Of a DNA stretch of 64,000 bases, positions 11,606-21,557 are shown one piece after another. Both the position numbers and the translations under genes were made by a program. Within the stretch, counting starts at the first letter, position 1. Each line of letters begins with the position of its first letter. The DNA lies in NCBI GenBank assembly GCA_030323885.1, contig CM059199.1:3059923-3123922 (forward strand), in the 5' to 3' direction. The notes under the pieces were generated by a model, which was not told where the DNA came from, made no database searches, and saw only the letters and a list, made by a program, of their open reading frames with translations. The DNA comes from Branchipolynoe longqiensis (Eukaryota > Annelida > Polychaeta > Phyllodocida > Polynoidae).

Positions 11606-12343
11606 ATGGGAAACACAACCATGGCTAGCGGCAATAACATCAGCAGCAAAAGCCTTGATGAGCTTCCCAAGGGAAAGGAACAACCTTCAACATCAAGGAC
11701 CACTAACAGTCCACGGAGATCTGCCAACAACATCCCTTTTGGCATTCCTTTTCTAAGGAAACATTTAGAACAATTTGGATTAGCCAAAATAACAAAAGAA
11801 AGAGTAATATCACATACCTGGACTAAAGGAACAGTGAAATTATACACAAGTTATTTAAAGAAATGGGGCCTTCATTACCTTCGCAAAGGAGTCAAACCAT
11901 TAAAACCTACACCGGTTCATTAGATCGGTGTACGAAAGAAACCCAACCAAACCTAATACAATAGGTTTTGTGATGTATCAATACTATTCAAGTTATTCAA
12001 GTGATGGCCTAGCAACAGACATTTTTCAATGAAAGACCTAGGATTTAAATTAGCAGTTTTATTACTGCTAATTACAGGACACAGAGGCCAAACCATTGTG
12101 GCACTTTCACTAGATGGACTAGAAATAGATAAGAATCAAATCGTACGGGGGATCCACTGTCCACAGTACACGTTACTACTTTTCAGAGGATAAACGGATA
12201 TGTGCCATTAGGGCTTATATATCCAAGTCATGTGGAATCAGAAATTCCAGACAACTACTAATCAGCTTTATACGGCCACATAAAGCTATCGCAAACGACT
12301 GGAAAAGTCAAGCGGCGTGTCGACACGGCTACTCACCAACTAG
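11606..12343 (+). pseudogene. DIRS tyrosine recombinase pseudogene
   Basis: Aligns to the recombinase at 28199-29365: GIPFL.KHLEQFGL, GTVKLYTSYLKKWG, then a deletion near 11922 that removes about 60 codons, then KLAVLLLLITGHRGQTIVAL with the first catalytic arginine intact. A second deletion around 12295 removes the HxxR segment, the second histidine and the catalytic tyrosine; the sequence rejoins at the KRLEK-like tail and ends in TAG at 12341-12343. As in the intact copy, its open frame overlaps the preceding ORF in the -1 frame (11606-11756). Confidence 0.88.
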
Positions 12344-12380
12344 AAGCAGGTGAGAAACTAAATTAAATTATGTACTCATA

Positions 12381-13192
12381 TATGGGTCACTCTCCGGAAA
12401 ACTGGTCAGCATGAGATGGGATTTTAAAACATCAATAAAAACCTTCCTACTTATTTTTTTCCTTATTCTTTTCATATTCATGCTCAGATTTGATGAAAGA
12501 AATAAGGGAAATAAAATAAAACTGTGTGCAACTTTGGTCTTTTTAGTTATGAACTGTTTTTGTACCAAAAAACCCCATTTTACAGTCAGCCATTTGTAAC
12601 ATGACATATGGGACGTGGTTGAATCCTTATTAACATCTTGTATTGCATTGATATATCAAACAAAACAGTTCCCAAATCAAAGAGGAAGTATTTATTAACA
12701 TGTATGCATGCTTAAATTTAAAAAAAAAAAAATTTAATGTCTTCAGAAATAACATTACAAATTTCCGTCACACGTGTAACCGTGGTGTCTGGATGCCACA
12801 CAAATATTGTACACTAATTATTCAGTGAATAAAGCATGGCTGGGAATTACTTTTTTTTTATCAATATAAGCACTAGATATTTCTGTATATTATGCCATGA
12901 TTAATATGCTTCTAAGTATGATATTATTTAATTCTGATTAGATATTTATTAAGCAGACTGTGTGGTGTCCTAAACATGTGTTACACGTGTGACGCACATG
13001 TTATACTGCCATAAGAGATATCTTATTCATGGACTACACCTTTATTTTTTATCTCATCAATTTATATTTTACATAGATGTAAAGGGGAGATTTCCAGCTT
13101 TCATTTGCAACCAAAAAATGTAAAAAATTCAAATATTAAATTTTAACTCTCCATGTGACACTTCTGGCCAGTTTTCAGGAGAGTGACCCATA
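12381..13192. mobile_element. 0.8-kb TIR element nested in the DIRS 3' region
   Basis: The termini TATGGGTCACTCTCCGGAAA and TTTTCAGGAGAGTGACCCATA are inverse over roughly 25 bp, with TATA at both borders. Subterminal inverted words (CACACGTGTAACC near 12768; GTTACACGTGTGACG near 12980) add inner symmetry. The interior is AT-rich and non-coding. It separates the recombinase remnant from the DIRS 3' hairpin remnant, so it is a later insertion. Confidence 0.82.
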
Positions 13193-13289
13193 TACATAAA
13201 AGAATAAAAAATGAGATTACATAAAATTCTCCCTGGGCTGCGAGTAGCCAGAAGCGTAGTACCGAGGTAAAATAGTATAGTTATACAAA

Positions 13290-13553
13290 TCTTACCTGGG
13301 TACGGATGATAGATAACTGGTGTTTCCCGAGGTAATACCCTTGGATAGTCATAGGTTAGGGCCCACCCACCCTACCCTACCACAACTATCATGTTTCTCT
13401 AGAACACAATAAGTATCCATATAGAGTTAAATCAATTTTTATCCTAAAAAGTACATAAAAGATTGCTGGACCCGGATGTGCTTTCTTCTCCCTGACCCAT
13501 GACTACCCGAGGCTAGTACCTCGGGAAAACACCAGTTATCCATCATCTGTACC
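13290..13553. repeat. DIRS 3' inverted repeat, degraded copy
   Basis: Arms of about 55 nt (about 13298-13352 and 13499-13553) pair through GATGATAGATAACTGGTGTTT and its complement AAAACACCAGTTATCCATCATC. The spacer retains AAGATTGCTGGACCCGGATG, as in the intact element. The arm sequence differs from that of the intact copy, but the two arms still match each other. Confidence 0.82.
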
Positions 13554-13556
13554 CAT

Positions 13557-13874
13557 ATTTGTGTACTGCTAATTTATGTGATGTATAACACATTATACAA
13601 GTATAAATGCCAAGGGAACATATATACTTTGCTACTTCCTCCATATTAGTGGAGTGCCCCCCCCCCCACCCGCTGTCGGGAGCTGTGAACGGAGGGCCCC
13701 CCCTCGCGGCACACACATTGGAGGAATCTTTTTTTTTTTAGGGGCTAGGGCTATTAATAACCATATAATTAAACTCACACCCAACTCATTCTCTTCCTTA
13801 TGTTATTTGTGCACTGCTAATTTATATACATATATACATAATTATACACATATATACTCATATACATACAAATG
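13557..13874. other. No gene seen
   Basis: Contains poly-C (13658-13668) and poly-T runs. The motif GTGTACTGCTAATTTATGTG (about 13561) recurs in part at about 13810, suggesting a small local duplication. Confidence 0.45.
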
Positions 13875-13932
13875 TATACCCGTCCTGATATGCCCTTAGA
13901 TGTGGCCTGGACGTAAAACTCCAATAACCAAC
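13875..13932 (+). repeat. SINE-L tail fragment
   Basis: Only the 3' end is present: CCGTCCTGATATGCCCTTAG through GGACGTAAAACTCCAATAACC. Confidence 0.75.
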
Positions 13933-13977
13933 TACAAGTATATATACAATGGCCCAACATGGAAGGTGGACATTCCT

Positions 13978-13978
13978 A

Positions 13979-14032
<54 letters not shown>

Positions 14033-14420
14033 TATATAAATATATATATATAATTCTTACGTATGCTAACAGGAAAATACAATGCTAGAGACAAGTAGGG
14101 TGATATGAGTTGGCGGAAAACTTCCAAGCGAGTGTCGTGCTGCAGCCCCCCAGATGGGGAGGGGTGGGTGGGGCGCGGGGAGTGAAGGATGACGGTACCC
14201 ACCCCACCCAGGAAAGGGAGGGGGTAGTAGCAGGACACTTACAGAGATTATTACACGCTATAAGTCTTATCACTCTCCATATATATATATATATATATAT
14301 ATCCATATATATATCCATATATATATCCATATATATATGCATATATAAATATATATATGGATATATATATGGATATATGGATATATATATTATATATAAT
14401 CTATTATATACATATAAACG
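13978..14420. repeat. (TA)n and ATATCCATAT repeats around a short unique block
   Basis: A (TA)n run at 13980-14053 and an ATATCCATAT/TATGGATATA array at 14277-14400, the latter able to fold on itself. The DNA between them (14060-14275) is unique and contains poly-purine stretches. Confidence 0.85.
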
Positions 14421-15231
14421 CTCGGAGAATTATTTATTATTTATTTATTCGATTTGGCTCGAGTTGAATATTAGCCAATCGCCGTCGTCCGGCCTCTGGC
14501 TGCTTCCTTTGGCCCCGGCGGTTGCTCTCGAGATGGTCAAATCGTCACTTGCCTCTAGTTTTTTGCTGGTCTCCTTGTCATTCGTAGGGAAGTCTTATAT
14601 ATATATATATATATGGTATATATATATGTGGGTATGCATATATTGTCATGACCCAGAAAATATTACATGTATACCCTCTCATATAATATCGCATATAAAT
14701 ATATTCCTACGTAAACACATACGTAGATATCCCCTACTGACTCCACGTATCATTGTTGGGCCTTGTACAACATGGTTACAGAGCATCTTCCCTTCCACTA
14801 TCTGTGCCTCTGAGACCCTGGAGGAAATTAAAGCTCGTCGTTCAACAGGTGGCCGGCGTGGAGTGCACATCACAAACCTGCGACTGCTGCTACAGTCAGC
14901 GAGCACAATGGAGCCCCGAGTGATTGGACACGTGCGCAGGTGTGTGTATTCTTGTCATCCTGTAACGCACAGTGGTCATATGCATGACACGGTGTTGGCT
15001 TCGTTTGGTGTTAAAGCCGGGAATTAGGTCATGCGGTATGTAGAGGCGCCTAACACTTTCATGATAGCTAAACATGCAGTTATTTATAGATTCGGGGTAT
15101 CTCCCTTCACTGGTACCGGCGTGTACCCGTCAGCTTGCCTTTCCCACACACCGAGCACCAGCAAGCCTTATTATTGCTGAGCCTGTTCCCGGCGAGCACC
15201 GCTATTTCCCAATATCGCAGCTGATTCGGCT
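14421..15231. other. Unassigned complex DNA
   Basis: Mostly non-repetitive, moderately GC-rich sequence. An open plus-strand frame covers about 14740-15024 with a translation containing EEIKARRSTGGRRG, and a minus-strand frame of 75 codons overlaps it. Neither resembles a family I know, and no splice or start context favours one. It could be an exon or a fragment of a repeat not otherwise present in this window. Confidence 0.3.
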
Positions 15232-15650
15232 GTGGCGGCGGTGATTTGTTTTGCTTACATTCGTTGATTCGACAATATTAATATCGCCGCCGATGTAGCT
15301 GTGGCGTTAATATCGGTTCGATTTTAGGGTTAATTTGATGAAATTTCACTTTTTGAGTATGTAATTCTCTTAAATATGATAGCATTGAATAGATTTGGCC
15401 CTAATATATCGGCAGCGGCGGCGATTTGTTTTGTTTAGATTCGACAGTATGAATATCACCGCCGATTTAGCGGCGGCGTTAATATCGCTTCCATTTTAGG
15501 GTTAATTTGATGAAATTTCACTTATTGCGTATGTAATTCTGTTAAATATGATATCATTGAATAGATTTGGCCCTAATATATCAGCGGCTGCAGCAGCGGA
15601 CGGCGGCGATTTGTTTTGTTTAGATTTGACAGTATGAATATCACCTAATC
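15232..15650. repeat. 182-bp tandem repeat, about 2.3 copies
   Basis: The unit contains GGCGGCGATTTGTTTTG, a segment with alternating GCCGCC/GGCGGCG, TTTTAGGGTTAATTTGATG and GATTTGGCCCTAATATATC. Copies start near 15232, 15414 and 15601, the last partial. The copies differ by many substitutions, so the duplication is not recent. Confidence 0.9.
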
Positions 15651-15822
15651 GATACCTAACACCGCCCTTAAACCACCTATGGAACAGGTTTACCATAACC
15701 TAATTTACGCTTGTGGTGTTAGCCCTATCACGGACTCTTGCATTTGGCTTTTCGCCGCTAAATGGGGGATTCCCGCCAAACACTGTTTTGGCTCACTAAC
15801 ACCGCTCCATGCATACGAGCCC

Positions 15823-15886
15823 AGGTGTGTGCACTGTGCATCACACAGGTGTGTGCACTGTGCATCACACAGGTGTGTGCACTCTC
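15823..15886. repeat. 26-bp tandem repeat
   Basis: AGGTGTGTGCACTGTGCATC plus ACAC is repeated about 2.5 times without change. Confidence 0.92.
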
Positions 15887-16028
15887 TGTCCTGTAGATCC
15901 GCAAAGACAGCGGCCCCGCGGCCACTGGTAATATACCTGTCATAATGAAAGATTGATGGGTGTGGGTGGGTGGGGTTTGGTGATATAACATTAACAGTGC
16001 CCTCTGTGGCGGAATCCCTCCAGCGACA

Positions 16029-16885
16029 CCAGATGGAATGTCCCGAATGAGTTGAGAGTCCGTCTCCCGTTTTGGTAGATTGTGGGATTCTAGCCCATGG
16101 GTTTGACCCGTGGTCGGATCTCGAACCCTGCTCGAGGCAAACCTATGAATTATACGTTTCACTTCCGAGTTTGGCACTCAGTATTGCAGTATAACCCTGT
16201 TAAACCAAACTTGAAGGCACCCTATAAATTTGTTTGGATTACCCAATCATTGGTTTAACCGAACTTCGGCTTTGACTTTGACTTTGAGTAAGTGTGTATT
16301 GCACATGTAATATACAATGTATGTGGACACTTTGATTATTGTTTTTTATGTATGTACAGTATAACCCCATTAAACCAAGCTTGGCTAAACCAAACGATCG
16401 GTTAATCCAAACTTTTGTTGGCAGCCCGGCAAAATACTACCATTTATCATATAAAAAAGTCAGTGGGGTCTCAGACGACCTTATAACCACATGAAAGTTT
16501 GGTTTAACCATACCGGAGTGGCCTGGGGTCCAAAGATTTTGTTTGGATTAACCGATAATTTGGATTAACCGACTTTCGTAAACCAACTTTTTTATATGAT
16601 AAATGGTAGTATTTTGCCAGGCCGCCGAAAAAAGTCAGGATAAACCGATCATTTGGTTTAACCGAGCTTGGTTTAACGGGGTTATACTGTATTAGGATAG
16701 GACAAGGACTCATTGACGTAGTGACAGGATTATGACAGGGGTATACCAGGTCATGGTACTGGTGGTCTGGTTTCCGAATGGGCAGCACTATGAAGTCACC
16801 ATGTGTGTGCGCTGTCACGAATCGCTACCCGTCCTGACATGACCTTAGACGTTGCCAGGAAGTAAAAGTCCAAAAACCAACCAAC
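16029..16885 (+). repeat. SINE-L split by a P2 element
   Basis: SINE-L head and left body (16029-16186) continue at 16690 with ATTAGGATAGGACAAGG and run to about 16885 at the ACGTTGCCAGGAAGTAAAA tail. The body resumes at exactly the expected place after the P2 insertion. The head has a short duplication around 16090-16130. Confidence 0.85.
16187..16689 (+). mobile_element. P2 composite MITE
   Basis: Begins CAGTATAACCCTGTTAAACC and ends GGTTTAACGGGGTTATACTG. It is made of an outer left half (16187-16356) and a complete inner near-palindrome (16357-16689) that starts again with CAGTATAACCCCATTAAACC. The target in the SINE is ATTATTAGG, consistent with TA insertion. The same composite occurs at 51486-51993 (inverted) and 60391-60877. 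Confidence 0.9.
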
Positions 16886-16980
16886 CCTCTGGCGACAGGG
16901 TGCTGGAGGAGGCCAATAGAACGACCCTGGAGGCGTTGTCTATTTCCTGTCGCCCCAGCCTGACCTTTGCGCACTGGTTT

Positions 16981-17030
16981 GCTGTACACGGGGGGGGGGG
17001 GGACACCGGGGGGGGGGGGGGCACGGGGGT
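16981..17030. repeat. Poly-G tracts
   Basis: Two uninterrupted G runs of 12 separated by GACACC, then GGGG: a potential quadruplex-forming site. Confidence 0.8.
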
Positions 17031-17101
17031 GTGTGTGCCCTGCAGAACTTGCTGCCCTAGTTTACCTGCATACAGTTAAACATCTCTAAACTTACCGTAG
17101 A

Positions 17102-17426
17102 CCAGACAGGATGGCCGAATGAATTAGAGCGTCCGTCTCCTGTGTTGGTAGATCATGGGGTCGTGGGTTCGAACTCTGGTAGAGTCATACCAATGACTTA
17201 AAAATTGCTACTTGTCGCTTCCTAGGCTGGCGCTCGGCATTATTAGGATAGGGCAAGAACTGGTTGGCTCAGTGTCAGGATAATGTCACTGAGTGGGATA
17301 TCAGGTCATGGTGCTGGTCTTGCAGGGGGGGCAGCACTATAGAGTCACCATGAGTGTGCACTGTCACGAGTCGGTCCCCATCCTGATATGACCTAAGATG
17401 TTTCTAGGACATAAAACAACAACAAA
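17102..17426 (+). repeat. SINE-L
   Basis: Nearly full length. Head GGATGGCCGAATGAATTAGAGC, B box GGTTCGAACTC, body and CAA-rich tail all present. Confidence 0.9.
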
Positions 17427-17444
17427 GAACATCGACCGTACCAG

Positions 17445-17713
17445 GCGCGGTGGCCGAATCTGTAGAGCGTGGGCCTCGCTTGCCGGAGATCGGGAGTTTG
17501 ATTCCCAGTCGAGTCAAAAGCAAAATTGATACTTGTCGCTTCATAGCCTGACGCTCGGCATGAATAGGAAAGGACAAAGACTGGTTAGCCCAGTGTCAGG
17601 ATAATGTGAATGAGTGGGATATCATTATCAGGTGACGGTGCCAGTGGCCTGGTTTCCCAATGAGGCAGCACTATAAAGTCGCCATGAGTGCGCACTGTCA
17701 CAAGTCGGTACCC
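17445..17713 (+). repeat. SINE-L, variant head
   Basis: The head GCGGTGGCCGAATCTGTAGAGC differs from the main type (anticodon-arm region CTCGCTTGCCGGAGATCGGG) but is joined to the usual body. The tail is cut at GGTACCCG, where a P1 fragment starts. Confidence 0.87.
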
Positions 17714-17767
17714 GAAATAGGGGAGTGCTCGATCTGTGGAGGTGGTCGGTTAGAGAGGCTTTACTGT
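17714..17767 (+). mobile_element. P1-family right-end fragment
   Basis: GAAATAGGGGAGTGCTCGAT through GGTTAGAGAGGCTTTACTG, abutting the truncated SINE tail. Confidence 0.75.
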
Positions 17768-18109
17768 ATTTGGATCCTGGCCACGTGCTTCCGGTGACCT
17801 TGACCCCCGCGGACTCAGCTGGTTGTGTGCCCCTTTCACCGGAAGTGACGGTTGGGGGTGATATTTATTCGGATGGCCGAATGGTTGCAGCGTTCGCTTT
17901 CTGTGTGGCCGTCTCCCAATGGGCCCGTGAACCCCAATTTGGAAACCCCACAGAGTGGAATGGTTTACAATATTGATACTTCCGGTCCCAACCTTGGTCA
18001 GTATTTCGTCCGGTCCCTTGTGTCCATCAACACATACTTAATAGGTCCATCAGTATATAATTATAAGTTGAATATATAATATAGGAGGAAATCTAGTTAA
18101 AGTGTCTTG

Positions 18110-18153
18110 ATCTTGAAAATTGGGTGATTTCATCGGACTATGGAACTTCAATT
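18110..18153 (+). mobile_element. T-family right-end remnant
   Basis: GATTTCATCGGACTATGGAAC followed by TTCAATTTAA matches the T right end with a damaged target site. Upstream similarity is weak. Confidence 0.5.
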
Positions 18154-18957
18154 TAATAAGGTTTTTCAAAGCTTAGACCTGAATCTTGATCCGATCCCCA
18201 CTGATTTGATTTTTTTATGTTTAAACAAAAAGATTTATACTACCTATCATGGATAAGCCTGAATAGCCTTGTTTTCACCATTAGACAATTTGTTGATAGA
18301 AAGCCTGAGCCTACACTTTTACCGACCCAAGGGATTTTTAACCTCCCACACCACATAGACATGGTATGAGAGCAACCGGCCTTTGATGATGCTGTAAGTT
18401 ATACGCAGCGGTGGAAATCCAAATTGGCAGAGATGGGGGCACTGGGAAGTCCTTGGAAAGGTGAATACGTGAATGTGGGTGAGTGTGGGTGGGAGGGGGG
18501 GGGGGTGAGTAAGAGCGTGTGTGACGTGTTGAGTGAGTGTGTGGGTGTGTATCTGAGAGTGTGTCAATGTGTGAGTGCACACGCCGAGTTCTCGTCTATA
18601 ATTAGCACGCGCATTAAATGCGCCCCATAGTGCGCCCCATAACGTGTGCGGCATTACACGAATTAGAAGCGTTTTAGGTGCGATAATATCATAGACTGCC
18701 CCTCTGCATCCCCCCCCCCCCAACCCCCCACCCCGCCCCTGTGTCTAGGTGTGAATAATGGCTGGTCCCCGCGGATCCAGCGCCACCCACCGGGCCCCGG
18801 TAGGGGGCGGGGCAAGCGGGGCCTAGAGGGACGAATGGGAGGAGTCCCCGGCCCGGTGACCCCGGACTGCCCCGGACACAGGAGTCTATTAGCCGGGAAT
18901 TGCCCCCTTCCCACTCCCGGTCTCCGCTTCCCGGTCCCCGGCAACGGTCTCACACTT

Positions 18958-19310
18958 CCGATCGATCCCGCGCCCCACCCTCGCCCCATCCCCACGTCCC
19001 ACCATCGCCCCAAACCGGTCCCACCATCGCCCCAAAGCCCCACTCTTACCCCATCCCCACCCCACCCCATCCCTCCTCGCCCCATCCCCATCACAACGTT
19101 ACCCCATCCCCACCACACCGTCACCCCATCCCCACCCCACCCTCAGCCCATCCCCATCCCACCCTCGCGCCATCCCCACCCCTCCCTCACCCCATCCCCA
19201 CCCCACCATCGCTCCACCACACGCCCCACACCCACCCATCCTCACTCCACCCTACCCCATCCCCTCCTCACCTCGCTGCACCCACGCCTACACCTACCCC
19301 CACCCATCCG
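18958..19310. repeat. C-rich minisatellite
   Basis: Degenerate tandem CCCCATCCCCACCCCACC units, C-rich on the plus strand. Proline-rich plus-strand and glycine-rich minus-strand frames over it are not genes. Likely to form quadruplex or i-motif structures. Confidence 0.92.
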
Positions 19311-19424
19311 CCCCTCGGTCTGAGTCTCCTACTCAGACTCGTTTACATCAGAGTTAGCCTATTTTAACCGGAAAGCAAATAAAGCCATTGACCCAGTCTG
19401 ACCATCGATTTGTGGTGTTCTCTG

Positions 19425-19504
19425 TGTTCTCTGTGGCAGAGTAGTGTCTGACTTTTTTCTAGGTTGGACTTCTAATCTGAAGGTTGGTGGTTCAATTCCC
19501 CATG
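19425..19504 (+). repeat. tRNA-Arg(TCT)-like SINE head or pseudogene
   Basis: TTGGACTTCTAATCTGAAGG matches the anticodon arm of tRNA-Arg-TCT, followed by GGTGGTTCAATTCC, a good B box. The D-arm side (CTCTGTGGCAGAGTAGTG) is only loosely similar and a run of T interrupts the spacing. It cannot fold as an intact tRNA, so I call it a SINE head or pseudogene, directly joined to the right inverted arm. Confidence 0.55.
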
Positions 19505-19765
19505 CACCCCCCCCCCGCCCCCACCCTCTGCCAATTTGGATTTCCACTGCTGTGTATAACTTACAACATCATCAAAGGCTGGTTGCTCTCAGTCTCATAC
19601 CATGTCAATGTGGTGTGGGAGGTTAAAAATCCCTTGGGTCGGTAAAGGTGTAGGCTAGTGCTTTCTATTGACAAACTGTGCAATGGTGAAAACATGTCTA
19701 TTCAGACTTATCCATGATAGGCAGAATAAATTGTCAAGACAAGAAAAAATGTGCTGTTTTACTCT

Positions 19766-19803
<38 letters not shown>

Positions 19804-19979
19804 TTGTATATATATATATGTGATATATATTTTATTATATATGAATATAAAGGGGCGCAGCTTCTATTCTATATGGGTTTTATGAACCTTGCGTTTAATT
19901 GCTGCTATTTATTAATAAAGTTGTATTTATTTGTGCTATTTGCTGCGGGCCGGAACCCGCTGTGCTATCCTGGATATTC

Positions 19980-20022
<43 letters not shown>
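19766..20022. repeat. (TA)n microsatellites
   Basis: AT runs at about 19768-19802 and 19983-20022 with a short unique block between. Confidence 0.9.
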
Positions 20023-20024
<2 letters not shown>

Positions 20025-20277
20025 AGAATATCCGTAGAGAAGCACAACGACTTGTAAGTAACCCTTTGTGGGAGTGTCCCTGACAAAGAACATGGCTAGC
20101 GGCATGGACAGTGAAAACAATAAACAATTGTGTTCTCATACAATGGAGTTCGGAGACATCAGAGTTTTCTATTAGCTTCATTGTGGGCAATGCTCCTACT
20201 TCGACTGATCCGTAAACGACTGTCAAAAATGACTATTCTCGGCTTCTAGATCGGCGTTCATCAATAGGCCTATTTAA

Positions 20278-20622
20278 AACTGCATAGTCCGATGAAAACA
20301 TCGAATTGTAAAGACCAGAATAATTATCTAGGTTTTATTATTCATATCTGACGTAGATACTGGTGCTCTTATTACACATTTGTTGGCACATGGAAGTGAA
20401 TACTACTACAAGTTAATAAATTGAACGTGTTACTGGGCAAGCCTATGGCGTCAGAACTTTGGCATGCTTGCCAAAATTAAATTGGCATGTTTGCACTTAA
20501 AATCTCTCAATTTTAAAATAACAGTTACTTCAAACTATAAAGTAAGGTAGATTATAGCGATGAACCTTATACGTTTCTCTCAGAAAATGACAGGAATTAA
20601 AAACCATAGGACTACGCAACTT
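20278..20622. mobile_element. T-family MITE
   Basis: Left end AACTGCATAGTCCGATG after TTAA (20274-20277); right end CATAGGACTACGCAACTT next to TTTAA. It shares the internal words GCATGCTTGCCAAAATTAA and ACTTCAAACTA with the other copies. Confidence 0.87.
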
Positions 20623-20730
20623 TTAAATTGAGGTCATCTTATCGACGCACCTGAGTGTCACTCATCCAACAGCTCATACCTGGACGAAATAGTGCAGTGG
20701 GTAGTGCGCTGGTTAGCAAGCGGGAGGTAT

Positions 20731-21304
20731 AGACTACATCACGGTTCCAGCGGTGCGGTACATTGTGGGATGCATCAGAGCAAAACAACCCCCCCAAAAG
20801 CACATGGCACATGCTAATACACTGGGTGCATCTATGAAATGTGCTAGTTTCAGCTCATCTCAGCTCTTGTTTGAAACATAGAATACCAACTAAAAAATAT
20901 ATATAATAAATTAAGATATTAATATTTTATCCAGCATTGCATTTACATCAATATAATCAGGATGTGCATTTAGATTTAGAAAGATCTAGGCACTCAGACT
21001 AGTGTTAGAGCCATAGCCAGAGTACTCAATGCATTGTCAATGGCAGTGAGCAATCTCCATACAGAAAAAGTAAAATATTGATAAAACCACACCACCTAGA
21101 GACAAACCACTTGGAACACATACAGAAAACATGTTTATCAAAAGGATTATATTAAATTGATAAGGTTAGGGTTTTGGATTTCTATTAATTTTAAATCAAA
21201 CTGACGTTTTTCACTGCACGTATAGGCAAACTCAATGGCCGTACGCCATTGCTTTGCTCCCAACGCCGTTTTCAGTGCATGCGCAGTCGGAACCATGATC
21301 TAGT
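20731..21304. mobile_element. A-family MITE
   Basis: Starts AGACTACATCACGGTTCCAG and ends CGGAACCATGATCTAGT. The second copy at 34543-35270 shares the left 280 bp (GTGCGGTACATTGTG; GAAACATAGAATACCAACT) and the right 80 bp. The middle (about 21015-21235) resembles the Q-family interior in inverted orientation, so a Q-like element may be nested here. Confidence 0.8.
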
Positions 21305-21557
21305 TTATTAAGGAGAATTCTCCTCCCAGCTACACTAAGCATTGACACACGTATATGGCAGAGAGTGAGTGGACCAGAGTCTAAATGTTGTATCGGGTCA
21401 TGGCGTTATGCCAGCGAGGCAGAACTATAAAGCTGGCAGTAGTGTGAGTTGATCAACACCATGCACAAGCAACGCCAATCACATACCATCCTGGCCCCAG
21501 CGACTGGACTCGACACATTTTGGCAAGTATAAAATTGTTGGTACATTAGTTGATTAA

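Larger units (their letters stand above)
8155..11756 (+). pseudogene. DIRS RT/RNase H/methyltransferase pseudogene
   Basis: The RT part (8155-9170) keeps SIDLKDAYYTVPI and MPNGLA, but a TGA at 8693-8695 sits directly before the catalytic tetrad, which reads YIDN and not YIDD. A short deletion near 9170 removes the first RNase H aspartate segment (TDAS in the intact copy). The frame is then split by the TTAA element at 9227-11074 and resumes with the LELR glutamate motif and LTDNKTAMAY. The last RNase H aspartate survives after a small frame change (ADASVT region). The Dam-like segment (11400-11600) keeps DLFASR, W, DAF and FPPF. The end FLF-stop matches the intact ORF. Confidence 0.88.
7230..13556 (+). 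mobile_element. Degraded DIRS-like retrotransposon copy
   Basis: A dead relative of the element at 24526-29869, aligned by translation in the same order: gag remnant (about 7236-8148), RT/RNase H/methyltransferase remnant (8155-9226 and 11075-11756), recombinase remnant (11606-12343) and 3' inverted repeat (about 13290-13553). The 5' end is lost inside gag. Two elements are nested in it (9227-11074 and 12381-13192). Frameshifts, stops and at least three internal deletions remove catalytic residues from all three enzymatic domains, so it cannot be autonomous. Confidence 0.9.
18243..19721. mobile_element. 1.48-kb element with about 200-bp inverted arms
   Basis: The left arm (18243-18440) begins CCTATCATGGATAAGCCTGA; the right arm (19516-19721) is its imperfect inverse, ending TCAGACTTATCCATGATAGG. 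Both arms include the segment around CCTTTGATGATGCTGTAAG and a stretch next to AATTGGCAGAG. Between them lie a GT/GA-rich stretch, a C-rich minisatellite and a tRNA-Arg-like segment. A third, partial arm copy lies at about 49780-49860. This could be a foldback-type element or two inverted SINE bodies. No transposase is seen. Confidence 0.75.
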
